Numbered from the stretch's first letter, positions 11,342-26,298 are shown. The stretch: 64,000 nt of DNA from Guyanagaster necrorhizus (GCF_019112545.1 NW_025064904.1:434001-498000); one strand, 5' to 3'. Made by a program: numbers and translations. The notes: generated by a model from the sequence alone, not told the origin.

Positions 11342-12320
11342 TTGTGAAATTAAATTCGCGTCTCAGTGGTTGTCGTTCGCCTTATGATGGACTTGGATAG
11401 ACAAATGATTTGTACAGATATCCGTGCCGCTGCGAGGGGCTTACAGTCAGTAATTCCCTTGAACTTTACGAAAAACGTCAGAATAGTCGTAGTACCGGTC
11501 AGCACAAGAGAAAGAGCGCGCGGTAGCGTTAGGATGTGGGTAGCAGATGAATGATTATGGTGGTGGTGGTGGTGGTTTGATTCCGAGTTTGAGTTGGACG
11601 CGTAGTCACGTGGTGGCACGCGTCCAAACATGTGGCTGTGTCATTTCAACTTGCAAGTTGTGGCCATGGATCAACATTGAACAACATGATGCAATAATAC
11701 TTGATAGCTCTGCAATGAGAATTTCAAGCCGAGTCCCTTATAATTTCGTACAATATAGTTATTCGTTGGGCAGCCCGAGTTGATGAGCACATTCGTCAAA
11801 TGCTTACGAGTATGCTGCGCCAAGTGTAGTCTGAGTCTGGATTGAACGTGCGCTTCGGAGGCTACGTTGACTTTTTCTTACGTTAGGCAGTACCGGTCTG
11901 GTCTACGTCGTTTAATGTATGTCTCCGACTATCTCTGCTGCTTCAATGTTCTAACTATCATACCGCCCCGTCTAGGTGCTCGGGACCCTTCCGAGGCCCA
12001 TCGGGCTTTGATTGGTGGAACAGGGACCGTGTGCATCGTTGTCGGATTAATGTTGGTGCCAGGCAGGCCTCTTGTAGTTATCTGAGAAGCAACGAGTAAC
12101 ATTATTTCTATGTATGCATCGCTACGCCCATGGGTCTCGAACGATGGAGGCCTGACCTTTTGCTTACCACATTCAATTGTCGTCACCAATCGTCACAGCC
12201 GAGACCAATAATCGTCACCGAGCCTTGCTTCGGTTCTTCGCGTTCTATTTAGCCCGGATCCGTATATAATCTCGAGACAGACCTCTCTTCATTGTCATTC
12301 TTTCTCTCAATTATACCACC
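11342..12320. other. Divergent intergenic region, kinase / PDC
   Basis: This 979-bp region separates two divergently transcribed genes, and I see no coding region. It contains a (TGG)6 microsatellite at 11558-11576. The right end holds the pyruvate decarboxylase core promoter, with a TATA box and a CT-rich leader. Confidence 0.6.
12263..12269 (+). promoter_or_regulatory. TATA box and CT-rich leader of PDC
   Basis: TATATAA lies 52-58 bp upstream of the PDC ATG. It is followed by a pyrimidine-rich stretch (about 12280-12312: ctctcttcattg, ttctttctctc) of the kind found before strongly transcribed glycolytic genes in fungi. The spacing suggests a short leader; the transcription start is not determined. 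Confidence 0.6.
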
Positions 12321-14794
<2,474 letters not shown>

Positions 14795-15130
14795 AGGATG
14801 AACTATATCTTTCTTTCATGATAGACCCTGTTTTAGACGATGACTGGCCTACCTCACTTGGTTGTACTTTTGGTTATTAGATATTTCATTGAATCAATGG
14901 CAATGCTTTCGTATGGGAATTTCATGTACTACGTCGAATCGTATTCAAAAGTTTGCACAGGCCGGCGGACAATTTCATCAGCAATGCTCTCCGATGAGGA
15001 ACCCTCCTCCTTGTTACGTGTTACACTCTTTGTTTCCAACTTTTCGAGAGACGAAACGCGCCCAGGTTAACGCATTACATCTCATTTATACATGTGTATA
15101 CGATAGTATGTCCTACTTACTCACACCATA
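14795..15130. other. Convergent intergenic region
   Basis: 336 bp between the 3' ends of PDC (+) and the M3 peptidase (-). AT-rich, presumably holding both 3' untranslated regions and polyadenylation signals. No gene is seen. Confidence 0.5.
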
Positions 15131-18100
15131 CTACATATTCGACTTAGACGGAGCTTCAGATCCAAAGATCTCCTTTAAGAAAGCATCATAGTCGGGCGCC
15201 CTACCCAAAAAGTCCTGATAGAAATCGTTACTCAACATCCATTAAATCGAGACGTCGGGTCGCAACAAACCTGCAAAGAGTCGAGCTCCTCTCGGCCTCC
15301 ACCAGCACGTAATATCTTGTCACGGTAGCGTTTGCCCCGTGCAGGATCAAGGGGGTCAGCTTTGAATATAGTAGCTGCAATGAGAGTCCAGAGTGGGTAC
15401 ACGAGGCATCTAAATCATGATGATCACGCACCATACATGTCCGCTGCGAATACCAACGAGTACGTGTACCTAGTGATACATCAATAACGCTTTTATCCTC
15501 AGAGAGTAAATGAATGCCCTACCCGTAGTAACCCGCATCGTAGCCCCCCGTAATGTGCCCGAAAGTGCCTAGATCACGCTCAGCCGAAGTGAGGCAAAGC
15601 TAAACTTGCGTACAATGTACCTTGTCCAGGGCATGGTTTACCGGCTTTGACTAGCGAGATGGACTCCCTGAGTTCGTTCCAGAGATCAGTATAGTCCGCA
15701 TCCTCTGATCATCGCAAAAGCTAAGTCTGAGGTTCAAACATTGCAATGAGCAAACCCACCTTGATCCGTGTGTACTTTGATGTCGAATTTGGCGAAGAAA
15801 AGCTGTCGGAGGTAGAATAGGCCAACGTTGACGTACCGGCTTGTCACGGATATTAGCCGACCCTCAGGGGAACTGTACGCAGGATATATCAGACCTTTTG
15901 ATGAGTTTGTCAATAAGCTCAGACGACAGAGGTTGGCTGGTCTCATAATGACTGGACATCTTTTGCAGAACCTTTGGCTCCCAGCACCAGTTCTCCAACA
16001 TCTGAGAAGGGGCCTCAACGAAATCCCGCGCCACGCTACGGAGAGTTCAGTTTCTGCATAACGTTAAGGAGGGGAGGACCGACCTAGTGCCATGGAACCT
16101 CGAGAATTTGGTTCGGCTCAGCAACCCGTGGAAGACATGCCCCATCTCGTGGAAGAAAGTGACAACGTCGTCATGCCTCATGATTGCGGGCTTATCCGGT
16201 GTCGGTTTTGCAAGGTTAGCGACCATCGCGGCGAGGGGGTACTTTCGTGATCCATCGGGAAGGTCATAACCCGGTAACAGAGGCCACACGGCTGCATGCG
16301 AATATTTGGAGGCTGTCAAACGTGAATTTTAGGGTGTTTTACAGCTACTGCACACATACCACGCGGGAAAAGATCAAGGTAGCAATACCCTACAAAATCA
16401 GACTCGTCTTTAGCATTCTTTTCCCAGACAGCAAACTGCTGGACATCTGATAGATCGTCAGTCTGCTGTCCAGGAAAGAAAGATGGATTTTACCAGGATG
16501 CCAAGTTGAACCGCCTTTGATTTCTTCAAATCGAACACCCAACAGGTTCTGGTAGATAGAAAGGATGGTTGGGATGACAACGGAAACTGGGAAATACTCC
16601 TTGATAAGAGAATCATCGAGGTCGAGAGTCTTTTCGATGAACTTTCGGTCATAGTATCTATAGTCCCAAACATAAAACTCTCCGTCAAAGGGAAGACCAG
16701 CTTCCTCGTGTTCCTGCTTTTTCAAAGCGAGGAGGGATTCTTTGTCTTTCAATCCGACCGGTCGAAGCTTTTGCTCCAGATCGTCGAGGAACTGTAGAAA
16801 GGGTCAGCTTCAAACGTTGATAAACATTTAAATAAACCTTTTGTGCTCCATCTGCGCTTTTGACCATCTTCACTTCGGTGACGTAGTCGGCCCAGGTCTG
16901 GTAGCCCAGGAGCGAGGCAATCTTACGACGGAGCTCTAGTGCCTTGGTCAGGAGAGGTACATTAATCGAGAGCCGTGATTCGTGGCCTTCTTGAGCTCGT
17001 TGACGCGTCGTTGGGTTCTTAGCATATTTGAACTAAAGGAATACACGTCAAGTCGCGTTTGTACGGGTACACCTAAACATACGATGGGGAAGATATCGGG
17101 GGTCTTGTAAGTGACATCGTAGACCTCCTTTGAACCTTCCGAACGCTTGGTATATCCAGAAATCACATCTGAAGGTACGCCATCAAGCTCCTCGAGAGTG
17201 AACGAGATGACACCCTGTGAAGAAGTCAGGATAAGTGTGAAGAGATAGAAAGACGTACATTCTCCTCATTGAAATTTTTCTGGATAATTCAATGAGTAAA
17301 GGCATCAAAGGATGACGCGAGCAACTTACGCTGAAATCCAAGCAAACCTTGGATAGCTCCTTCTTGAGGTCCATGAGTTCGGCTCTCTCTTTGTCGGGTA
17401 AAGCCAGACCAGCACGCGTTCCTTCCAGTACCTAGAACACATAAGAGTATAGCATTTTGACGGAACAGGATAACAAACCATCTTCTCTACGAGCCGCTGT
17501 TCCTCCGGAGACAACTTGTCCCAGGCACCAGATTCCTTGATATTTTTCTCTGCGGCGACTTTAGCGCGAAACACGTCCAGACGCATGGAAGCATCGACGC
17601 CGTATTCGCGCACGAGAGCATCGGCATCATTTGAGGCGTCCCGAAGCTCTTTGGACGGCGAGACATTCTGGTAGAAAGAGAGAGGTTCTATGACAATGTC
17701 GAATGCGGTCTCTGCCTCAGCAAGGGGTAGCTACATGACATCAATAGGTCGAACTCATTCGAACAAAGGATGATCCTTACAAAAACCTAAGTAAGGTTCA
17801 GATATCGGAAGTAGGCTCCAGACTAGTAACTACGCACCGATTTGAAATCAGAGTCCTGGGCTGCCAGACTGCCAATCTTATCGAGTGCTGTACGATCCTT
17901 TTCGATAGCCTGCTTGGTGATGCTCAGTATCTGCTCTGGGGTATGGTCCCATGAAGGGGGCGCCTGAGGAGGAGTGAGAGACATCGATGAAGTGAATGCG
18001 GTAGAGAAGGGAGAAGTGCTGTATAACCTAATGAGAGTGTTCAGCGTGACCCTCCGGGAATCTCCACCACCTGATCGATAGCTGGTGGCGACGAGCCCAA

Positions 18101-18191
18101 CGGCGAGTGCTCCTCCCCATCCCAGCGTCCGTTTTGATTTCTGAGGTGCTCGCAGGAGTCGAGAACATAGACCGAGATGTCGAAGAGACAT
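15131..18191 (-). CDS. PRD1: M3 family zinc metallopeptidase (saccharolysin / thimet oligopeptidase type)
   Basis: Cleaves short peptides in the cytosol or mitochondria. The zinc site HEMGH is in FFHEMGHVFHGLLSRTKFS (about 16170-16110), followed by FVEAPSQMLENWCWEP, which supplies the third ligand Glu. The C-terminus YTYSLVFAADMYATIF ... DFLGRAPDYDAFLKEIFG is typical of the family. About ten introns interrupt the gene; stop TAG at 15131-15133. Two starts are plausible. ATG at 18191 gives an Arg/Ser-rich presequence containing RLYSTSPF, which resembles a mitochondrial cleavage site. ATG at 17984 (MSLTPPQAPPSWDHT) gives a cytosolic-length protein. Another in-frame ATG lies at 18218. I give the 18191 start because the presequence reads like a targeting peptide; the initiation site is not certain. 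Confidence 0.88.
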
Positions 18192-18390
18192 CCAGAAGAA
18201 AGAAAAAACGTCGATCATCCCGGACGGCAGTTTATCTTATCAGGGAATTTCAGTCATCTCCATTTCGTTTCTCTCGAAAAATAACATTTGTATGCTGAAT
18301 GAACAAAACTATCTATAAGAGTGGTGCTTGGCCCAGTTCTTGGTTGATGACTACATAAAAGTCCCCCCAAAAAGAAAAATAAAGGTACGG

Positions 18391-20631
18391 TTAACCAGCC
18401 ACCTTAACGTCAGCTGGGCTGTCATCTTCATCGTCGACATCGTCTTCCCCATCTGCCTCTTCTTCTACGTCATGCACCGACTCGTGTCCCGAGGGATATC
18501 TGCCTGAGCCACCCGCAGCATCACGGCGGTCATCATCTCGCTGGATCTCATCACGCATGACTTTCACATCCTGGTCAACCTTGGCTGCAACACGATCAAT
18601 TCCAGCCTCCGCGAGGGACACATGAGCACGATGCTTGGCAAGATGCGCCGACCGTCTCGGGGGGCGCTTGAGCCGGCGACGAGCAACCTGTACACTCCAA
18701 AAAGTGAGAAATCTTTTCAAGACATGAATAATAACGCTGACCATCACCGGTACTGAACATTTCTGATGAAAAGACAAGTTTAAGAGGTAGGAAACAGGTA
18801 GTAATCAAAAACACACCTGAATAAGATAATTAGATGTGGACCCGAGAAGAATCCTACAACGTGTTGGTTCAGGATGGATAAAACTACGAATATGGGGAAG
18901 GCCTACCCCTTAAGTTGCCCCACTCCACGGGATCCAACAATCATCATTATGGGCTCGACATGGTCAACGATGTCTGAACCACAGTCAGCCCTTCTTCAAC
19001 AGCTGCCGACGCGTGCCTCACCTAGTAGCATATGTCTAGAGTTCTTCGCATGCCATGCCTGGCATCGTACGGTGACATTCAACTTGGTGCGTTGCAATAA
19101 GCTTGTGGCCTGTCGGGCGAGAATATAAGCAAGAGCTTGTCTCTGGAAATGAAGCCATGGGTTAGCGGCCACGATGTATGTTACAACTGATAGCTTGCCT
19201 CTTGCTGACTTCTCAATTTAGTAGGGCGGTCAGCCGCATTGGGGATAGCTGGATCCACTGGAGAAAAAAAGACAAAATGATGAGCCATGATAACTGCCCA
19301 CCACTTCCGCTAAGGATCGACGCACCCTTGCTTTCGCTTTCGACCACCGTGACAATAAGCATTTCATCGCCATCTCGGATAACAGTACCTATACCCCATT
19401 CAAGTGCATACCGACTCTCCTCACTCATGTCACTAGCAACCACGTAGCGTTTCGGTGCTCGACCGTCGAGCTTTGCTTCAGGATCGCCTTGGGTGATGGT
19501 TATGGTACAACGATCCCTTTGGAACACAGGGCGTGACGTCTGAAGCGGAGGAGGCTCGTGTTTCACTGACTTTCTCCGCTTGGGATTCCGTCTGCCCTTG
19601 ATAGTACCTCCTGCACTACGTCCATACGAGTTCAGGGTGCTGGGAAAGTACGGTTCGGGAGGTACAACGACATTAACACCTTCTCCAAGAGGATCAGGGT
19701 CCACATCTATTTCGTCCCCGCCTATGAAAGTTGTATCTCCTATAGCAGGCTCGATGAAGGCGTTCCGCTCAGTGTTGCGCTCAGTTACACGATCAAACAT
19801 ATCATCGTCACTCCAGTCCTCGTCTTCTGTCTCCCCGTCATCACCAACGGTGTCATCGCCTGAGTCATCGCCATCATTCAGTACGAATGCATTGCGGGGA
19901 CGAATACTGGAAGCCGAGTCCGACAAGTCAACATCAGAATGGGCAAGAGGGAGGGGCTGCGGAGTTGGTGATGTCTCTCGCTGGCGAAAACGGCGGAAGG
20001 AGAACGGGGATTGAGAACGCGCACGGGACTGGCTTCGGGACGGTGGCTCTGAGGCGGCAGGTGTCTGAGAAGCAGACCGCACGTTCATCATCTTGGAAAG
20101 GGACCGTCCTCTCTCCTTCTCCTCCTTCTTCTCCTTCTCCTTCTCCTTCTCTTCGGCCATACTGTTCAAACTCGAATTCGTGTTTGTTCGAGTAAGTGAT
20201 AATGAAGACAGTCCCCCAATCATGGAGCTGAAGCTCATGCGACCGAATGAACCGGGCTTCAAAGAGCTGTCCGTAGTCTTGGGGGATAAATGCACAGGTG
20301 GCTGCGCGGAATTCGTTCGTTCTAGGGCGTTGGCAGCGAGCTGGGAGCCCTCATTGTCGAGATGCTGTGATTTGAAAGAAGCCGTCAGTAAGGTTGATGC
20401 AGACCATCGGTGTGGCGTAGAAGGACGGGAATGGGGTGGTGTCTCTGCAGCAGGCGTCTCGGAGCCGTCGCCACCGCAAGACGAATTCACAGACGATGCG
20501 ATGGGTGTCGGTGAAGTTATGGAAAGCTGGGCGCCTTCAGTAGGTACAGGTAGCCCGGCGCTGCTGCCTGGGCGACTGCCCGGAGTGTATTTCGCATACC
20601 AGCTACGCCTTTTGCTTTCGGTAGAAGACAT
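18391..20631 (-). CDS. Universal stress protein (USP) domain protein with long low-complexity N-terminus
   Basis: ATG at 20631 (MSSTESKRRSWYAKYTPGS), TAA at 18391-18393, five or more exons. The first 370 or so residues are Ser/Pro-rich with acidic and KEKEKEK-type runs and look disordered. The USP fold follows: PKRYVVASDMSEESRYALEW, DEMLIVTVVESES, then across short introns VEPIMMIVGSRGVGQLKG, ILLGSTSNYLIQ and CSVPVMV. The G-2X-G-9X-G(S/T) pattern of ATP-binding USP proteins is intact (GSRGVGQLKGILLGS). A basic then acidic tail (ARRRLKRPPRR ... EEEADGEDDVDDEDD) closes the protein. A possible upstream exon at about 20793-20702 would join in frame and add about 31 residues, but its acceptor is AAG, so I did not include it. 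Client pathway unknown. Confidence 0.8.
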
Positions 20632-21085
20632 ACTTTGAGCAGCGGTACCGGTGCCCCGAGTAGATGAAACGCTCAGCCAAGAAATCAGAAAATCAGCTTA
20701 CCTGTACAAACAACTTCTGGGCCTTGGCAGTGTCCTATAGGATCTTTGTGAGGTAACGCGACTCTTGGCAGATGGTATACGTACACTGGTCATCGATATT
20801 GGAGTACCTGGCGCTGGCACCGTCCTGGCTACAGGAAACGGCGGCGAGAATAATGAGTGAAAAAAATGTGGGTTGTCACTGTCTCTGACAAGGTGACGAC
20901 GCCGTGGTGCGCCAAGCCTAAAATAGTAATAGTAAATTCATTTTTTAACTTATCAAGCTTACACAGCCACTGGTCTCGGCAATGAAGATCCGCCTTCGGA
21001 CCGTTGCCTTGCGATGAGTAGTATAAAAGTATTGCGCCAAATTACAAAAGCCTCTACAAATGTGCGATAAACAACCCAAACCGTG
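20632..21085. other. Upstream region of the USP-domain gene
   Basis: 454 bp between the 3' end of PET127 and the USP gene start, both on the minus strand. It includes a good minus-strand splice donor at about 20702 and an open stretch upstream of it, so it may hold a 5' untranslated or alternative first exon. Nothing else is recognised. Confidence 0.4.
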
Positions 21086-24000
21086 CTACTTTTGCGTCTC
21101 ATCACCGGTTGTAACCTCATCTGATTGTGGCTCAACCTGTAATGATTGTGGCCCAGAAGGAGACGACGAAGAGGTAAAGAAATCGACCTGCGAGTCTCCG
21201 CTTGTCGGCAGGTGAGGCGGGACAGTTTCGGGTACTGTGCCGCATGTAGCCGGGTACTTGGTCCCATGGGTGGTTTCTTCAACTGGGCCTGTCGCTACCG
21301 GCGGAGAATCATCTACTTCCGCTGGCAGTGGGTTCTCTTCTGGTGCAACAGCCTCGAGAACAGCCTCAGCTGACAAGGAACTCCTTGAGGGTGTTTCAAC
21401 GCCGGAAAGACTTTTTGCGGCAAACTCTTCATAGTTCATTGGTTCACGCCGGATCTCCGTCATCAGCTTTGCCCCCTCTTCACCAGTAGCTTCAATGTCA
21501 GCATCGGCATCAGGGCCTCCATGCGCAACGGCTTCATCGAATCTTTCTCCAAGAACATAGATAGGGCGGCTCTTGTCAAGGTCCTTTAATCGTTCTGTCT
21601 CTGCACGACCGTTCTTCGCTGCCTGTCGAAGCATAAGAATCATAGCATCGGGCTCCGTAAAGTTTTCCAGGAAAAACTCCGGAGACAATGCCTCTGCAGG
21701 ATCGGGTGGTTGGCCATTGAAGTTCAGATTCGTCCAGAACTCTGCGATATTCGCAAAGCTTACGCCTTCCGGCAGACAGTGAGCGCGGAACTTGCGGGTA
21801 AGAGCTGCTCTGAATTGCGCTCGTGTTTCCGGTTCCTGTTCATCCGCAGTCAACCCGATCGTCCATTGTGTCGTCCCTGGAAAAGTGACATTCAAGGCTA
21901 TCAGCCTTCCGCAACAACATAAAACTCACAGTCTTCAACATGTGAATATTCAATGGCTTTGCTACTGGACACCTTCCTTGCTGGATCCCCGAGGTAGTGC
22001 TTCAACCTGACTACTAGCTGCTTGATCGGAGATTTGTCTTCAGGAGATTCAGACTTCCAGTCTGCAGGTTGAACAAATACGTTCAGGTCGGACGCCACGG
22101 TCTCAAAAGTCGCTTTAACCGACTGCATCCAGTTAGCCAATGATAAAAGAAACCTGGACTGAAAAGACGGACCTGTCCTGGGAAACAGTTGACAACCTCT
22201 TCTGAGATGGCTTCAAGCAGAGAGACGCATTTGTCGAACACACGGTCGCCTATGCCTTGAATCTGTCCAAAAAGGCAGCTGTCCATCTCTGCCAATGATA
22301 CATATTGAAAACCGAACATGCGCTCCGTGTTGTGATAGGCCACAAACACGCCGTCCATGTTTCCAATGCGCGCCTGGAAGCTACATGAGGAAGATGGACA
22401 TGAATAAATCCCATAGTAGAGCAATTGAAATGTTTACCTATACTTGAGGAAGGCCGCACGGGTGAGATCATAATACTCCCTTTCAAAGCTTTCCATGACA
22501 CCATAATGCTGCTTTATTATGTATCCAGAGTTCTCCTATAGATGGTCGAATCAAAGAAGTGTTGCTAGTATCAGTTGTCATTTATACTAACCTTGAAATT
22601 TAAAATGTCCATCCGTATAGGCAAACACGCTCGTGTCTTGATATCAAAGACGCCTGTACCAGGAAGACGAGGATCCTGACAATCCAGTTGAGACCGCATG
22701 ACAAACGTTTTCGACTGCCATTTCGTCAGTACTTGTCTCGTTGCATTTGAACTTGGATACCAACCTTTGAAAACCGGAAGGCATCTCTAATATTCTCTTC
22801 CGTTGTCTCGGCCTCGAAATCTGGTGTTTCCGTACGCATGAAGGTCGGGAACTCCGGTAGCGGAGTGGTTAAGTATTTTTCAAGAAGAGTGCCCTGCCAG
22901 AAACGTAGGTAAGTCATTGGAAGAATGTTCTCCGGGTGGCCCTACCATCCAAGTTAAGATATTCTTGTCCGATAGTGTGTCTGCGTGAGAGTCTATAGCG
23001 TAGGTGCTATCCCGGTGGTTAAAGACAACAGTTGGAGGCATCCGTTGGCCTGGCGTAAAATTAGTTGGCTACAATCGAGTCAGTTAGACTTTGACAGCTG
23101 TGAATGGCGGGCCCACACACCGCATGTTGGAAGTTTTGGCTAAGCGTTTCAATGTTGACGGGCCTATTTCCTGAGATGAGGAAGTATATCTGACACAGCA
23201 TACCCGACAAAGACGACGTTGATCCGGCGAATTTACGATTTTCGCGATTTGCCAGATTCCAGAGTTCCTAATTAGAAGGAAGTTAGCGCCGACTACAAAA
23301 TATAGGCTAACACCACATACTTCGTCTCGAGAGCTCTTTGTGAAACCGGGAAGCCGTTCAAAAGCAAAATCGAATACACGAGGTATACTCTCCACACTAG
23401 GAGGAAAATTATACACGTGCGACCTAGGATCGCGTAGCCAGTGAACACCAGGGCTGCATGTGTGTTAAAGACTATTCAAAAATTGCGGTGTAAACGACAA
23501 ACTTGAACAAAACACGGTCCAACCCGTGAGAAAGCCTTGCCACTGGTCTCTGTCGCGCAACAGGCTTTACGTCTAAGGAATAATACCATGAGAAGGAAAT
23601 TGACTGAACCAATAACCCATACCTTGGAGAACGTGACCTTCTGTCGGGTACAGCATGCCCTCGACCGTGTGAGCGTACGGAAGGATTAGCTTAAGCGGGT
23701 TTGGGTCCGCAAACACTCCCTCCGATTCCACAGGCGTATCATCGTGTTTCTCGGCCTTTGCGTTGTTCGGCTTAGTTTCCTTGGCCTTTACCTTGGTAGC
23801 AGCCTTAGTCTTGGGGGCCTTCACCTTCACCTTTGTACCCTTTGTCATGCCCTTAGCAGCTGCTTTAGTCGCTTTCGTGAGTGCTTTTGAAGCTTTCGCT
23901 TGCGGCTTTTTATTCTCTACGTGTAACTTGACGCTTTTGGGCCTCGACCATATACTCACATCTGATACGTACGACGCAAGCATCTCTGATGACAGGCCTT

Positions 24001-24457
24001 CGGATGGCCTCAGTTTATCGGCCACGAGCGGTGTTAGCTCTGGCACCTTCAGTTAGAGCACTCCAATGAACTGGTAATGAATATACTCACTATCCTCTCC
24101 CCATCCTGTCACAAACTCTTTCTCTGAAAGTCCCGTTTCCTGTGTACGACTTGGCATAGCCGCCATTCTTGTGATAGTCTCTAAAACTCTGATACTCGTT
24201 TTAGCATTTTCGGACAGTGCTTCCTGAGACTGAAGTGACATCTGGAAGAATTTCGTCTGAGTCAAGGGCTTGCGCCGGGACATCGTTTTGAGTGAAGATC
24301 GACATATTGACGACGGTCCTGGCAGATTTGTGCGGCCCGTATGGAAGAAGGACATGGTACGGGTGCGCTTGAAGCCGGCCAGAGTCGGCAGAAATTTCGG
24401 AGGCAAAACGTCGACGTGAAATAAATATTTCGGTGAGAAAAAGCGGCAGCAGGACAC
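21086..24457 (-). CDS. PET127: Pet127-like mitochondrial RNA-processing protein
   Basis: In yeast Pet127 is a mitochondrial membrane-associated protein needed for 5' processing and turnover of mitochondrial RNAs. The family core is read across many exons: LILPYAHTVEGMLYPTEGHV, WLRDPRSHVYNFPPSVESIP, TNFTPGQRMPPTVVFN-type sequence, VMRSQLDCQDPRLPGTGVFD, REYYDLTRAAFLKYSFQARI, MDGVFVAYHNTERMFGFQYV and FGQIQGIGDRVFDKCV. The N-terminal exon (from ATG 24457, MSCCRFFSPKYLFHVD) is basic and Ser/Arg-rich, fitting mitochondrial import. It is followed by a Lys/Ala-rich stretch (KATKAAAKGMTKGTKVKVKA). The last exon runs to TAG 21086-21088 with an acidic, low-complexity tail. The first intron is resolved by using the acceptor in gtgccag, giving GWGED-KLTPLVADK. 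It is divergent from ARL8, start codons about 185 bp apart. Confidence 0.85.
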
Positions 24458-24641
24458 TGCCTAGGAAAATAATGGCTGCACAGAGTAGAGAGAACGCGAG
24501 TGCTCTTTTGAAAATTGAAACTTCCCAAGACGGGAAATTCCATATCATGTGATGATGTGGTCACAAGCCACGCGACATGTGTCACGCTGTGCGCCCCTTT
24601 CTGAAGACTCCGCCTCGTCTCATTCCCTCATCTCATACGCG

Positions 24642-25830
24642 ATGGCAGGATTCTTTGAATCCGTATTGCAATGGTTCATTGGGTGAGCTCTTATTTTTTC
24701 ACATTTTCTTTCTCTAATCCACCCATTTCAGAATATTCTTCTCCAAGTTAGCTGAAATAGCTGTAATTGGCATCCAGGTCATAACTCTTGACGTTGTTGA
24801 TGATTCTTGCGTTTACCTTTATGTTACCCAGGCCTCCGGAAAGACGTCCCTTGTAAATGTTATTGGGTCAGGACAGGTGATTTCACAGAATTGATGTATA
24901 CGTATCCTTCTAATCAGACCGTTCAGTGGAGTGAAGATGTCGTGCCAACTGTCGCATTCAATTTTAGGAAAGTTAGAAAGGGAAACATAACCTTCAAGAT
25001 ATGGGACGTTGCTGGTATGCCTAATTGTCTATGCAGCCGTATAAGTTTTATTCACGGTACCCAGGACAACCCAAATTCCGGTCCATGTGGGTTAGTGCAT
25101 CAATACTTCTTTCTCGTTACTTCGGATAACGCTACTTCAAGGAACGGTATTGTAATGGAGTTGATGCCATTGTGTATGTCCGTACTTTGGCCATTCACAT
25201 TGCCACTCTGATTGCGTTCTTCAGTTTCGTTGTCGATTCCGCGGATGTTAGTATTCACTAACTCCCGTAGTGCTGATCCTGTCTTGATCATTCTCGAACA
25301 GAAGGAAAAATTTAATAGCGCCCGTTTCGAACTGCATCAGCTACTTGGTCAACCTTCACTCTCCGGGGTCCCTCTGCTAGTGGTCTGTCCTTCTGTGTCT
25401 CCACCGAGGCTGGTCAACCTGATCTTCAATCTAATACACAGCTCGGCAACAAGAGTGATATCGAAGGGCATGCTTCTGTGAAAGAACTGATTAAGGAGCT
25501 GTAAGTCGACGGCATCTATTCTGCCAGTCACATATCTGTAATCGCTCCCTTTAACCGTTCTCCTAGACAACTAGACAAAATCACCGACAGACCGGTCTCA
25601 GTACGTATCTTGCTTTTTTTTGAGATCTTAGTATTGTATTAATTGCTTTTCTAGTGTTACTCGGTATGCTATTCTTTTCTTTTTCCCTACAAACCTAATT
25701 CTCGCATCAGTGTTCCATGAAAAGTCAGCACAACCTGTAAGTTTCTGTTCGTCTTCTATGATAGATGTTTGCTAATGTCGCATTCAAAAGTGGTGTTATT
25801 ATGCAGTGGCTGTCGGAACGAGGCCATTAG
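24642..25830 (+). CDS. ARL8: Arf-like small GTPase Arl8
   Basis: Arl8 sits on lysosome/vacuole and endosome membranes and recruits tethers and motor adaptors. ATG at 24642 ([17 protein letters not shown]), TAG at 25828-25830, about ten tiny exons. Nucleotide-binding motifs are GIQASGKTS (G1), the switch region [30 protein letters not shown] (G3), LGNKSD (G4) and RPVSCYS before the G5 region. ITDRPVSCY and the start of the last helix ([10 protein letters not shown]) match Arl8 better than Arf or Arl1. There is no Gly at position 2, so myristoylation is not expected; Arl8 proteins use an acetylated amphipathic N-terminal helix instead. The C-terminus is shorter than in animals. It converges with the SCOC-like gene. 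Confidence 0.92.
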
Positions 25831-25966
25831 CTGTGCTCGTTACGAGCTCTCTTCCCCATCGGTCTTATTAAATAAATTATTGTATCCAGCGTTTTCTGTG
25901 CTTAGTTTTCTGTGCATCTTATCGGATCCTGTTACGTCTTCAAACTCTGGATTATGGAATTAATGT

Positions 25967-26298
25967 CTATCTTCGTTTCGCCATTTGGACCGTCAGGTTG
26001 TCGATATACATTTGCAGTGTTTCATTCCCGGAAGTCTGCTTATCGACCTCCTTCTGAACAGTTTGCACCCTGTCATATAATGCTGAAATTCAAATCAGAT
26101 TGGATATCCTAAGGGGGATGAGGCTACACACTACGAAGGTCGTCCTGCGAGGCTGCAATTTCCCTGAAGTAAACATTAGTCCATAGAAAGACGGCAGATA
26201 GAGAATCCTCACTTGAGGAGTTGCTCCTTCCTCAGTGCGTCCTTGACGATGTCGCCGGTCTGAGGCGAAGGGCCCCAACCCACAGTGTCGTCGTACAT
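25967..26298 (-). CDS. SLO1: Short coiled-coil protein, SCOC/Slo1-like
   Basis: A three-exon gene for about 78 residues. ATG at 26298 (MYDDTVGWGPSPQTGDIVKD), exon 1 ends in QLLK, exon 2 reads EIAASQDDL, and exon 3 contains LYDRVQTVQKEVDKQ, ETLQMYIDNL and stops at 25967-25969 after AKRR. The C-terminal heptads and the Q-YI-NL pattern with a basic tail match SCOC/UNC-69 and yeast Slo1, small Golgi/endosome coiled-coil proteins that bind Arf-like GTPases. It lies tail-to-tail with ARL8 and head-to-head with RPN13 (ATGs 97 bp apart). It is easy to miss because no single open frame covers it. Confidence 0.75.

Noticed and set aside
11558..11576. (TGG)6 repeat as a regulatory element
   Set aside because: A simple microsatellite; a similar ACC run occurs at 26366-26383; no evidence for function.
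20093..20638. 181-codon open frame on the plus strand
   Set aside because: It is antisense to the coding exon of the USP-domain gene and made of low-complexity codons (SFSSFFSFSFSFS); a shadow of the acidic/Lys runs.
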